DNA of 41,162 nt, from positions 1-41,162 of the forward strand of contig OZ260670.1 in NCBI GenBank assembly GCA_965240325.2, read 5' to 3'. The position numbers and the translations under genes were made by a program. This DNA comes from Rebecca billardiae RCC1528. Taxonomy: Eukaryota > Haptophyta. Below, piece after piece: positions 14,735 through 24,289 of the stretch (positions are counted from its first letter, which is position 1; each line of letters opens with the position of its first letter). Under the pieces are notes generated by a model. The model ran no database searches and was not told the DNA's origin. It saw only the letters and a list, made by a program, of their open reading frames with translations.

Positions 14735-16240
14735 AAAATTTACTTGCTCCACACCACGTTCCCGTAGCATGACTTTGTTACAACTTAATAGTAATAATCG
14801 GCACTATATACGAAACTGTAAAATACAGACGTAAAAGAACAAAAAGCCTTTGTGTAACTTTTTTGTCTATATTAAATAGCAATTTCTTGCAATAAAGCCA
14901 ACTTTCACCACTTGATGGGCGATATGTACAAAATGGGTTTTAATATTCACCGTGACGCGCTGAAGCACGATTACTAGCGATTCCAACTTCAATTTTTCGA
15001 GTTGCAGAAAAACATCCGTACTTAAAAAGAATTTTTACTGATTAGCTTAAATTTTGTATTTTTGCAACTTTTTGTGACTCTCATTGTAGCACACGAGTAG
15101 CCCTTTACATAGAGGCCATAAAGATTTAGACGTTATCCCCACCTTCCTTGTAGTTTCCTACACCGTAAAACTTAAAAAAAAAATTTAGAGGGTTTCGTTC
15201 GTTGAAAGGATTTAACCTAACACTTCACAGCACGAACTGACGACAACCATGCAGCACCTGCAAAATAGTACTTGTTTTTTCCTTGAAAAAAGAGAAAAGC
15301 CTATAAAAATAAGTCAAATAAAGGTAAGGTTTGCGCGTATTGTCGCATTAAACCGCATGCTCCACCGCATTTTCCCACTCCCGCCAATTTCTTTAAGTTT
15401 CAACCTTGCGGTCATAGTCCTCAGGTGAGATACTTTACGCGTTAGCTTAGCTACTTGAAAAGATATTCCAAGAGCGAGTATCCATCGTTGACGGTGTGAA
15501 CTACAGGGGTATCTAATCCCTTTTGATCCTCACACTTTCGCACTACAACGTCAGTTTTGTACCAGACAACCGCTTTCGCCTCCGGTATTCTTTCTTGTGT
15601 CAAAGCATTTCATCGCTACACAAAAAATTCTGTTGTCCTTTTCCAAACTCAAGAGCTTTTCAACACCCAAACCTTTACGAAAGGAGCTTCCGCATTTTCA
15701 GTTTGACTTAAAAAAGCAGTCTAACATGCACTTTACACCCAGTAAAACCGAGTAACGCTAGCCCTCCTCGTATTACCGCGGCTGCTGGCACGAGCATTCG
15801 CCAGGACTCTACAAATTAAAAAATCAAAATTTTTTTAAACGTAAAAACTTTACAGGAAAACCCCTTCATCATTTACAAGCCGTAGCTGGATCAAGCTTTC
15901 GCTCATTGTCCAATTTTCTGTACTGCTGGCTTTTAAAAAAGCTCGGGCCTTTTTTCAGTCCCGACGTGGCTGTTCGTTCTCTAAAACCAGCTAAAGATCA
16001 TAGGCTTGGTGGGCTGCATTTATATCTACCAACAACCTAATCTTACACAAAAGCATCTTAAAGCGACCAAAATCTCTATAAAGTATTGAACTTATACTAA
16101 AAGGTAGCCTTTTGTGCATTACTCACTCGTACGCTACGTTTTTTAAGAAAAAAAGGGCGCCTTTTTTTTTAATACGTAAAACTAACATGTATCACCCGGC
16201 TTAAGCGTTGACTCTGAACCAGAATAAAATTCAAAAAAAT
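14735..16240 (-). rRNA. rns: small subunit (SSU) rRNA
   Basis: RNA of the small mitoribosomal subunit. Near the 5' end, TTCTGGTTCAGAGTCAACGC matches the start of bacterial-type 16S. The 530-loop core GTGCCAGCAGCCGCGGTAA appears on the minus strand near 15770-15790, and GGATTAGATACCCTAGTAG-like sequence near 15500. The 3' end has TTGTAACAAAGTCATGCTACGGG. Ends are approximate (within about 20 nt). No split and no intron is seen. Open frames inside it are chance. Confidence 0.93.
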
Positions 16241-16260
16241 AAAAGCGACTTTGCGCAAGC

Positions 16261-16626
16261 TTACCAACTAGATTTAGTAACACCATTAAGTAGACCGTAA
16301 CACGCAGAAAACCTTAATTGTATTCGAGACAAGTTAAAATCCTTGTGAAAGGATCTAGAGTTTCCTGTGATTAAGCATGCCCCAAATTTCTTGACTATAG
16401 ACGAAACTAAAGCATCTTTCTGTAGAAAAGCAATGTTTTTTCGAGGCTCAGAAAAATAGTTTGAAACCGAAATATAATTTAAAAGAATAATGCGCTTCTC
16501 TAACCTAGAAAATTTAAGAGCCCGGGACGAGCTTTTAGATAGAAGTTTTTCAGAAAGAAACGGGCGCATAAAAAAAATTAAAGGTTTAAGAAAAAAAGGT
16601 TTTTTTTTTAAAAAGACGTTATTCAT
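16261..16626 (-). CDS. rps14: ribosomal protein uS14
   Basis: Small-subunit ribosomal protein. The C-terminal half carries the family signature, LITGNSRSFHKDFNLSRIQLR, then the end ACYGLLNGVTKSSW, which corresponds to the usual LPGxxKxSW. The N-terminal half is basic and divergent. An earlier in-frame Met (16650) would overlap rpl14 by 11 bases; I prefer the Met of MNNVFLKKK at 16626. It follows rpl14 as in many ribosomal operons and lies just upstream of SSU rRNA. Confidence 0.85.
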   Translation of the reverse strand: MNNVFLKKKPFFLKPLIFFMRPFLSEKLLSKSSSRALKFSRLEKRIILLNYISVSNYFSEPRKNIAFLQKDALVSSIVKKFGACLITGNSRSFHKDFNLSRIQLRFSACYGLLNGVTKSSW

Positions 16627-16639
16627 AGAGCAACACCAT

Positions 16640-16999
16640 TTATAAGACAACTTTAGAAAGAAAAAGAATACGTAATAAAGAACGAGATCGAAGAGTACTA
16701 GAAACTGGTCCAGTTAAACGTTTACCTATAGGGAACCCTTGAGCTTTTACAAGAACAGCTGCATTTGAGCTAAAACTAACAGAAGATCCATCACAATATC
16801 TAATAGGTTTTTTAACACGAACAATTATAGCTGAAACAAGCTCTCCTTTTTTGAATTTTGAAAAAGGAGTAGTCGAACGAACACTCAAAAGAACGGAATC
16901 TCCAGGCTTTCCAAGAGAACCTACAGGAGTCGAAATACAGCGTGCTTTAATCACACCAGAATTATCAGCAATAGCTAGGATACTTTCTTTTTGAACCAC
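16640..16999 (-). CDS. rpl14: ribosomal protein uL14
   Basis: Large-subunit ribosomal protein at the subunit interface. It has the family pattern VQKESILAIADNSGVIKARCIS at the start, then GDSVLLSVRS, KKGELVSAIIVRVKKPI and FSSNAAVLVKAQGFPIGKRLTGPVS. The 119-residue length is normal. nad4L lies 15 bases upstream and rps14 starts 13 bases downstream. Confidence 0.95.
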   Translation of the reverse strand: MVQKESILAIADNSGVIKARCISTPVGSLGKPGDSVLLSVRSTTPFSKFKKGELVSAIIVRVKKPIRYCDGSSVSFSSNAAVLVKAQGFPIGKRLTGPVSSTLRSRSLLRILFLSKVVL

Positions 17000-17014
17000 A
17001 AGTATTTACTATCT

Positions 17015-17329
17015 TTAACCTTTTAAAAGGCTCAACCGTTCGACACTTAGAGTATTTTGTGTACGATAAAAAACTACAAGGATCGCTAGACCTATAGCGG
17101 ACTCTGCGGCAGCAACAGTTAAAATAAAAATTGAAAATATTTGACCCATACGATCGCCCATAAAAATAGAAAATAATATAAAATTAAAGTTAACTGCAAG
17201 AAGCATGAGCTCAATAGACATGAGCATTATCAGTATATTACGGCGGTTTAGAAAAATACCAACAAGGCCGCTAAAGAAAAGAAGTAGAGGTAGACTAATG
17301 TGTGTACTAAAATCCACGGGCTTAATCAA
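17015..17329 (-). CDS. nad4L: NADH dehydrogenase subunit 4L
   Basis: Small complex I membrane subunit (NuoK type). 104 residues, three hydrophobic helices, with the signature [18 protein letters not shown] carrying the membrane Glu and a second Glu in [13 protein letters not shown]. It is tightly packed between cob and rpl14. Confidence 0.96.
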   Translation of the reverse strand: MIKPVDFSTHISLPLLLFFSGLVGIFLNRRNILIMLMSIELMLLAVNFNFILFSIFMGDRMGQIFSIFILTVAAAESAIGLAILVVFYRTQNTLSVERLSLLKG

Positions 17330-17345
17330 AAAAAATTTTAGAATT

Positions 17346-18515
17346 CTAAGAGTTTAAGTTGTTTTGTACTAAACGGTGTTGGTAGTTTTCAAAAACCCCT
17401 AACAGCGGAATAATCACAAGAAGGAACCCAAAGTAATAGACTGTAGCTACCTGACTAATTTCAACATAAGGCGTTTCCGGAGTCTTACCACCGACCCAAC
17501 CAAGAATAAAACAATCAACAATAAAAAACCAATAAAATTGGCGGTATATTGGTCTGAAGTAAGCACTTCGTATCTTAGAGGTATTTATAAAAGGTAAAAA
17601 TAAGAGGGCGACTAAACCGAAAACTAACCCAATAACGCCGAGTAGTTTATTTGGAATAGCTCTTAAAATAGCATAAAAGGGCAAGAAGTACCATTCAGGA
17701 ACTATATGTTCTGGAGTAACCATAGGGTCGGCCATGATATAATTGTCTGGATGCCCTAAAGCGTTAGGGCTATAAAAAACAAAAAGAGAGAAGAACAGAA
17801 CGAAGGCAACTAAACCTAAAAGATCCTTCAAGATATAGTAAGGATAAAGACCTACTTTATCGACAGCAGAAGTAATACCTAAAGGGTTACTAGAGCCATC
17901 TTGATGTAAGGCAGCAATGTGAAGTACAGCAAAAGCGGCTATAAGAAATGGAAGCAAATAATGTAGACTAAAGAAGCGATTTAAAGTAGCGTTATCTACA
18001 GAGAAACCTCCCCAAAGCCAGTAAACAATTTTAGTACCTACTACAGGTACAGCAGAGAAAAGGTTTGTAATAACAGTAGCCCCCCAGAAGCTCATTTGGC
18101 CCCAAGGAAGAACGTAACCCATGAAAGCGGTAGCCATCATCAAGATAATAATAATAACACCTAAACACCAAACGAGCTCACGAGGATGTGTGTAAGAACC
18201 ATAGTAAAGACCACGAGCTACATGAATATAAACAACAATGAAAAACATGGAAGCCCCGTTAGCATGCACATAACGTAAAAGCCAGCCGTAGTTAACATCT
18301 CGCATAATATGTTCAACGCTGAGAAAAGCGAGATCAATATGCGGAGTATAGTGCATAGCTAAAGCTACTCCAGTTAAAATTTGGATACCTAAACAAATAG
18401 CAGAAAGAAAACCAAAATTCCAAGCGTAGTTTAAGTTAGAAGGAGTAGGATAATCAATTAAATGTTCGTTAGCCAGTACCATTACCGGATGTTTTTTTAA
18501 ATCAAATAAAGTCAT
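17346..18515 (-). CDS. cob: apocytochrome b
   Basis: Central membrane subunit of complex III, with two b hemes. 389 residues, eight to nine helices. Heme-ligand histidines are in [37 protein letters not shown] and [15 protein letters not shown]. The Qo-site [18 protein letters not shown] motif is intact. The start is the Met of [10 protein letters not shown] at 18515; the longer frame reads through trnD. No intron. Confidence 0.97.
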   Translation of the reverse strand: MTLFDLKKHPVMVLANEHLIDYPTPSNLNYAWNFGFLSAICLGIQILTGVALAMHYTPHIDLAFLSVEHIMRDVNYGWLLRYVHANGASMFFIVVYIHVARGLYYGSYTHPRELVWCLGVIIIILMMATAFMGYVLPWGQMSFWGATVITNLFSAVPVVGTKIVYWLWGGFSVDNATLNRFFSLHYLLPFLIAAFAVLHIAALHQDGSSNPLGITSAVDKVGLYPYYILKDLLGLVAFVLFFSLFVFYSPNALGHPDNYIMADPMVTPEHIVPEWYFLPFYAILRAIPNKLLGVIGLVFGLVALLFLPFINTSKIRSAYFRPIYRQFYWFFIVDCFILGWVGGKTPETPYVEISQVATVYYFGFLLVIIPLLGVFENYQHRLVQNNLNS

Positions 18516-18543
18516 AAAAAGGATAAAAAACAAAGTGAAAGGA

Positions 18544-18615
18544 CGGGCGTAGTGGGAATCGAACCCACCCCTTTTGCGCGACAAGCAAATACTCTAACCG
18601 ATAAGCGATACACCC
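18544..18615 (-). tRNA. trnD(guc): tRNA-Asp (GUC)
   Basis: Acceptor GGGTGTA pairs with TACGCCC, loop TTGTCGC gives GUC, discriminator G. Confidence 0.95.
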
Positions 18616-18618
18616 CCA

Positions 18619-18691
18619 AATGCTTGCTAGGATTTGAACCTAGAACCTTTGTGTCCGTAGCACAACGCGCTATCCGTTACGCCACAAGCAC
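18619..18691 (-). tRNA. trnR(acg): tRNA-Arg (ACG)
   Basis: Acceptor GTGCTTG pairs with CAAGCAT; anticodon ACG in GTGCTACGGACAC. The first A would be edited to inosine to read CGN codons. Confidence 0.93.
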
Positions 18692-18848
18692 AGGACATCC
18701 TGAAAAGTTTCGGTATTCTCTTAAAAAAAGATAATCCAGCGAAATGAAAAGGTGTTTTATGTCGAGGTCAAAAGGGATCGGAAACGGACCTTTTTATAAA
18801 AATCAGGAAAAAAAAGAAAATAATTTAAAAAAAAGGTTCTAACAATAA

Positions 18849-19226
18849 TTAATTTTTTTTTTGTTTGGGCGCACCATAAATAGAACGACCACGGGAACGA
18901 TTTACGACACCACTCAAATCAAGTATACCGCGAATTGCTTTATATTTCACACCAGGTAAATCCCTTAAGCGAGCACCTCGAACTAAAACAGTTGAAAATT
19001 TCTGCAAATTATGACCCTCACCAGGAATAAGGCAAGTGACAAACCGATTGTTCGACAGCTTTAATCGGGCTACTTTTCTATTAGCGGAGTTAGGTTTCTT
19101 TGGGTTCATGGAGAAAACTTTAACACAAACGCCCCTTTTTTGAGGGCATCTATCTAGGGATTTTAATCTAGAACTACGTATTTTCTTTGTACGCTTCTTT
19201 TTTAAAAGTTGAGAAATAGTAGGCAT
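18849..19226 (-). CDS. rps12: ribosomal protein uS12
   Basis: Small-subunit protein of the decoding centre. 125 residues with [40 protein letters not shown], and [13 protein letters not shown], all invariant family motifs. About 157 bases of AT-rich spacer separate it from trnR(ACG). Confidence 0.97.
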   Translation of the reverse strand: MPTISQLLKKKRTKKIRSSRLKSLDRCPQKRGVCVKVFSMNPKKPNSANRKVARLKLSNNRFVTCLIPGEGHNLQKFSTVLVRGARLRDLPGVKYKAIRGILDLSGVVNRSRGRSIYGAPKQKKN

Positions 19227-19251
19227 TTTACAAAGAAAGGAGTTGCAAAAA

Positions 19252-19416
19252 CTAGAACTGCTTGCGCTTTTTTATAGCTTTTACTAAAAGGTAAGAGTTT
19301 ATACGAAAAGTCTGATGAGCGATATTTGCTCTTTTAGAACGGTTAGTGAAAAAAAAAGAGTTCCAACGGTTATGTCTATAAGTACGAAAAGAAAGAGGAA
19401 TTGACTTACGAGCCAT
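19252..19416 (-). CDS. short rps3-like protein (N-terminal domain only)
   Basis: A 54-residue basic protein starting [20 protein letters not shown]. The start resembles the first residues of ribosomal protein uS3 (the MGxKxxPxxxR...W.S pattern), but the KH and C-terminal domains that make up the rest of uS3 are missing, and the next gene is LSU rRNA upstream and rps12 downstream. It may be a reduced rps3, one piece of a split gene, or an unrelated small basic protein. The start is placed at the second Met because it matches the uS3 start; the frame is open from 19446. Confidence 0.4.
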   Translation of the reverse strand: MARKSIPLSFRTYRHNRWNSFFFTNRSKRANIAHQTFRINSYLLVKAIKKRKQF

Positions 19417-19474
19417 TTTAAAAAAGAAAAAAAGCATGCACAGCAAAAGTTTTTAATAATTAGTGTTTTGGTCC

Positions 19475-22130
19475 ACAAAGAGCAGAAAAAACCTAACGAA
19501 GTTTTATTATAAAACAGTAAAAAAGAAACGGCCGAAAAAGGTTTCCCGCTTAAGATGCCTTCAGCAGTACTAACACCACTCTGCGTAGCTGAAAAGGCCG
19601 TAAAGACTCACAAACAAGAGGCAGAGTCCACTTGCTCCTCTCGTACTAAAGCTAAATTTTCTTGGTTTCAGTGGATCTAGAAGATATAAAAAGAACTGTC
19701 TCACGACGTTCTGAACTCACCTCACGTACCCTTTTAAATGACGAACAGTCATACCCTTTGCACCTTTTTCAGCACAAGGATAGAGCGAGGCAACATCGAG
19801 GCACTTAATTTTTGCAGCGATATGTACTCTAAGCAAACTGTAGCCTGTTATCCCTAGCGTGACTTTTATCCGTTGATCGAAAGCCTTTCCATACAGGACT
19901 TTCGGGTCACTATGACCGACTTTTCGTCTCTGCGCGGTCTGTAGAACCTAGCAGTCAAGCAAGTATATACCATTACGCTTTAGAGCAGAAAAAACAACCC
20001 CTAACTTACCTTTGTACAACTCCGTTACTCTTTAGGAGTTTTCCGCCCCAGAAAAACGAGCAACCTGCCGCGGTTTAGCGATGACTATGAACAAACCAAT
20101 TGGACTGAGAGTGGTTTTTCAAGGACGCTAAAAAGCTCCCACTTAGACTACACAAAGAACAAAAGTTTTGTAACGACAGGCTCAAGTAAAGCGGCATAGG
20201 GTCTTCTTGTCTTTCTAGATCAGGTGCGCATCTTCACACACAATTCAATTTCACAAAGTCAACCTATGAGACAGTAGAGGCATTGTTACACCATTCATGC
20301 AGGACACCAATTATGTGACAAGGAATTTCGCTTCGCTTAGAACGGTTAGAGTTACCGCTGCCGTTTACTACAACTTATGGAAAAAGCAAAATCACTTTTT
20401 ACTTTCGTTAATTAGCACTGGGCAGGTGTCAAACCCTATACTTCATTTCTGAATTAGCAGGGTCCTGTGTTTTTGTTAAACAGTCACACCTCTCAATATT
20501 TACGGCGTTTCAGGTTGCCCTAAAAAGCCACTCCCTTCTACCGAAGATACGGGAATATTTTGCCGAGTTCCTTATAGGCTGTTATCTCTATCGCTATAGG
20601 CGCTTTAACGCCAACCTACCTGCGTCGGTATAAAGTACGGTCTTTTAAAATTAAGAAAAGAAAAAAAAAATCTTTTCGTTACTATTGCTTTTTCCAGGAG
20701 AACGATTAAAAGCCCAAAAATTTTTGAACATTAAACGAGTTCTCGTCACAATAGAAAAGGCTTAATAAATTCCCATCTAAATGGCTTTCGCCAGACAATA
20801 AGGGACCGGCTTTTTCTCCGCAAACTTCTTTTCGGAGAAAACCTTAGGTTTATAGCGGATTGGCTTCAATACCAAAAATTTCGTTACTCATCCTAGTATA
20901 AGCAATTCTGAACTCTTCAAAAAACTTTACAATTTTTCTTCAACAAGATACAGAACGTTTAGCTACCACCAAAAAAAAATGGACTTTTTTCTTCAAGGGA
21001 AGAAAACACACCAATTTCACAGTTTGCGCCTTCGGTGATTTATACCAAACCCTATGAATTTTCGGCTTTATTTACCTGTAAGCAAGTGAGCTATTACGCT
21101 TTCATTAAAAGGTGGCTGCTTCCAAGCCTACATCCTTGCTGTTATTAGAAAATAACAACCTTTAGACTTAACAAATCTTTAGGACCTTATGCAACAATCT
21201 GGGCTGTTTCCCTTTTGACAAAAGACCTTATCGCCTAATGTCCGACTCTCTACAAAAAAAAACGCAACATTTTAAGTTTCCAAAAGTGCAGTAACAATTA
21301 AATGCCCCACAACTTAAAGAGAGCTTTACCTCTGCGCTTTTTAGGTAGAGGCACTACCTCAATAGCTTTCGCAAAAAACCAGCTATCTCAAAGTTCGATT
21401 GGCTTTTCACCGCTAACCAAAGCTCACCTCAGCCTATTGCAACAGACACGAGTAAAGCCCAAAAGCCAGGCCATGGTTAGATCACTTTGTTTCGGGTATT
21501 TTTACGCAAACTGGAAAACACAATTAATGTTTTACGCTTTAACTACGCCTTCTTTTTTAAATTAGGCTTGCTTACGAAAAAAACTCACTAGGCCGTTATG
21601 CAAAAAGTACTTTTTTAATAAAAAAGGAAGTTATTAAAGTTTCATAATCTTAGTTTCACTCCCTCAAAGGGTTCTTTTCAGCCTTTCCCTCACGGTACTC
21701 AATTCACTATAGCTTAGCTTTTTTGTTATTATAAGAGGAAGGTACCCCTTTCTTCAAGCGAAAAACCACTTTAATTTAAAAATAAGAAACTTTCAAGAAG
21801 GCTACGGGACTAAAACCCTCTACGGTAAATTAACCTGAATCGTTGAAAGCCTTAGAGCACGCGTTCTTTCGCCAATACTAACGTACTTTTCTGTTGATAT
21901 ATGGATAGGTTACTTAGATGTTTCAGTTCACCTAACAGTAGGAAAGCAACCTAACATAGCTGCAAACCGGAATAATAGGAACAAAAAACCTATTATAACA
22001 AAAGTTTTCTTTATAGAATGTCTTTTGCATGGGAAAACCCTGCTAAGAATTTCAAAAACGTCTTACTTTAAAAGCTAGCGAGGAATCCACTTTAATAAAA
22101 GTTGTTTGCGGAGCACAAAATCGTTTACAT
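19475..22130 (-). rRNA. rnl: large subunit (LSU) rRNA
   Basis: RNA of the large mitoribosomal subunit. The 3' region has CTGAAGGCATCTTAAGCGGG (near 19545) and the sarcin-ricin region CTAGTACGAGAGGAGC nearby. The peptidyl-transferase region lies around 19700-20000, and the 5' domain has GAACTGAAACATCTAAGTAACC near 21905-21935. The length of about 2.65 kb is ordinary and I see no intron. Ends are approximate (within about 40 nt). No 5S rRNA gene was found next to it. Confidence 0.93.
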
Positions 22131-22172
22131 TAGTTCAAATAAAACTTTAGATAATTAAAAGGGTCAGCTTTG

Positions 22173-22567
22173 TTAAGCACCACCCCACCAATATACTGCT
22201 ACAAAAAGAAACAGCCAGACAACATCAACGAAATGCCAGTAAAAAATTGCGGCTTCTAATCCGATATGATGCTCTTTTGAAAAGTGAAAACACATCAAAC
22301 GATATAGGCAAACAGCCAAAAACGTAGTACCTATAAGAACATGAAAACCATGAAACCCTGTTGCCATAAAAAAAGTCGACCCAAAAACAGAATCAGAAAT
22401 AGAGAAAGGCGCACTAGCGTATTCTAGACCTTGGAAACCAGTAAAAATCAGAGCTAAAACGATAGTAAAAACCAAACTTATAACGGCATCGTTATGCTTA
22501 CCGAAAATAATAGCATGATGGCACCAAGTAACAGTAGCTCCGGACAAAAGAAGTATTAAAGTATTAA
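22173..22567 (-). CDS. cox3: cox3 exon 2
   Basis: C-terminal part of cytochrome c oxidase subunit [59 protein letters not shown]. The start was set by the frame: exon 1 ends with C of a Leu codon and this exon begins TT, giving QIPALNTLI. Joined with exon 1 it makes 271 residues, a normal length. Confidence 0.95.
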
Positions 22568-23480
22568 AGTTGGATAGGTAGATCCCTCGCGAGATTTTCC
22601 CCCCTTGAGATCCGTACGTGAGACTTTCACCTCATACGGCTCCGACCCAAAGACTTGGTTGATCAGACAGCAGCAATAATTCCTTCTATCTTCCAAGCGG
22701 CTCTTAATGCTTCGTTTTTAGAGTGAGTAACCTCAGCGTGACAAGACTTATGAAGTTTTTTTTTCCTCACAAATAAAAAGTCATTTGCATTAAAAGCCCT
22801 AACAATCAAAAGCTGAAGTTTGCGCAAGTCAAAATGTGCCTTACGTCAATTAAATAGAGTTCCAGGGTAGAGATAATTGAGTTTTAGCCATAAAACTGAA
22901 TGACCGCTACCCATATTAGTCTCGTACACTTGGAAACGATTAATCCCTCTTACTCGAAAGTTTTCGCTTTGTAGCCTCATAGATAAGTAGGCAAGCCTCT
23001 CGGCCAGGGCAAATTTTGAACCCCTATCCCTTCGATTAAAGAAAGGCATTCGCTTTTTATCCGTTCTTTTACCCAGTGTCATATAAGGAAGGATTACTCC
23101 AGCCCGAGTCCAAGTGGACTGACAGTGGGCTTACCAAGTTCTACAATAGTTACCAATAAAATCCCCTTAGCTGCCCTCTTTACACCGGCGAACCGTCAAG
23201 ACTAAACAGGGGACTGCCCAGCCCCTGTTCCTATCGCGATCTCATGAAGTACTAGAGTATGAGATTTCAAATTTACGATGCGTACATACAAGGGTTCGCT
23301 TCCGCTCAGCATAGGAATTGAGCCTCGCTCTCTAGCCCCTCCTAGTTAGGAACTAGAGCTACTTTGTCAGTAGAGCTTCACACCACCGGATTACTCTAGT
23401 CGCATGTCTACTTAGGCTTATCCCAGTCATGAAAGGATAGTAGATTTAACTACATTAACTATTGCAACTTCTTGTCGCAC
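22568..23480 (-). mobile_element. group II intron of cox3 (ORF-less sibling B)
   Basis: A 913-nt sibling of the cox1 intron 1 and nad4 introns, with the same GTGCGAC start, a domain V at 22609-22642 and a frame-defined end CCAACT. The EBS1 hairpin (near 23206-23229) has the loop CTGGGCAGT. GGGCAG (23219-23214) pairs with the cox3 exon end CCGCCC except for one A-C mismatch. The stem of this hairpin (CAGGGG/CCCCTG) also differs from sibling A by compensating changes. No RT gene. Confidence 0.9.
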
Positions 23481-23901
23481 GGGCGGGGATTTGCCAAGGA
23501 TTAAAAGGCTCTATACCTTTTGGAGGCCAAATAGCCCCTATTTCTATAGTAGGAGCGATGCTAGCGCTAAAGAATGCCCAAAAGAAAGCAAAAAAAAACA
23601 TCACTTCAGAAACAATAAAAAGAATTACGCCATTACGCAGACCTTCTTGAACAACAAGAGTATGGTGCCCTTCAAAGGTTCCCTCGCGTACGACATCACG
23701 CCACCAAATAAACATGCAAATTGTCGTAATAAAAAGACTAATAAAAAGAAGAGCTTCACCCCCAGAATGCGAGTGAAAGTACATAACCGCACCAATAGCA
23801 GCAGCTAATGCAGAAAAAGAAGTAGCAAGAGGCCACGGGCTTGGATCTACAAGATGAAAACCGTGGCGCTGTGAGAAATAGCGAACAGAAGAAAGATACA
23901 T
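23481..23901 (-). CDS. cox3: cox3 exon 1
   Basis: N-terminal part of cytochrome c oxidase subunit III, a seven-helix accessory core subunit of complex IV. It contains [48 protein letters not shown] (with the conserved membrane Glu) and [15 protein letters not shown], all family signatures. The exon ends in the third codon after QIP, just before the GTGCG of the intron. Confidence 0.96.
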
Positions 23902-23910
23902 AAAAATACT

Positions 23911-24210
23911 TTAAAGAGTTTTTTTTTTTGTTTTTTTTTTTGGACGCATACGAAAGCGAAAAAGCTCGCCACCTTTTTTACCAACTAAAAAATCAGAAGA
24001 GGAGATTTTTTCAAGAGAGAAACCTTTTTGTATTACAAACGAAGATTTAAGAAACTCAGGGATAACAGTATTTTGCTTAAAAATTCGAAAGGCTCTAGGT
24101 ATTCTATTATCAACAAGGCAATGTACAAAAAAAGGGGAAGGCATTACAGGAAGTTTAGATGAGGAGCGAGCCACATTTTTTACACTTACACAAGACCTTA
24201 AAAAGGTCAA
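23911..24210 (-). CDS. rps19: ribosomal protein uS19
   Basis: Small-subunit head protein. A divergent N-terminus is followed by the family core VIPEFLKSSFVIQKGFSL, then DFLVGKKGGELFRFRMRP, which corresponds to the usual MVGHKLGEFAPTR region. 99 residues. The C-terminus is a Lys/Thr run. It lies 9 bases upstream of cox3 and after nad5. The identification rests on the C-terminal half. Confidence 0.8.
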   Translation of the reverse strand: MTFLRSCVSVKNVARSSSKLPVMPSPFFVHCLVDNRIPRAFRIFKQNTVIPEFLKSSFVIQKGFSLEKISSSDFLVGKKGGELFRFRMRPKKKTKKKTL

Positions 24211-24289
24211 AAAAGAATAGATTTAATTAAAAAATCCGAGGAATTAAATCGCAAATAAAGAAGAAAGCAAAGCTTTTACAAGAGTCTAA

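Noticed and set aside
21302-21565. An 87-residue plus-strand gene
   Set aside because: It lies wholly within LSU rRNA on the opposite strand.
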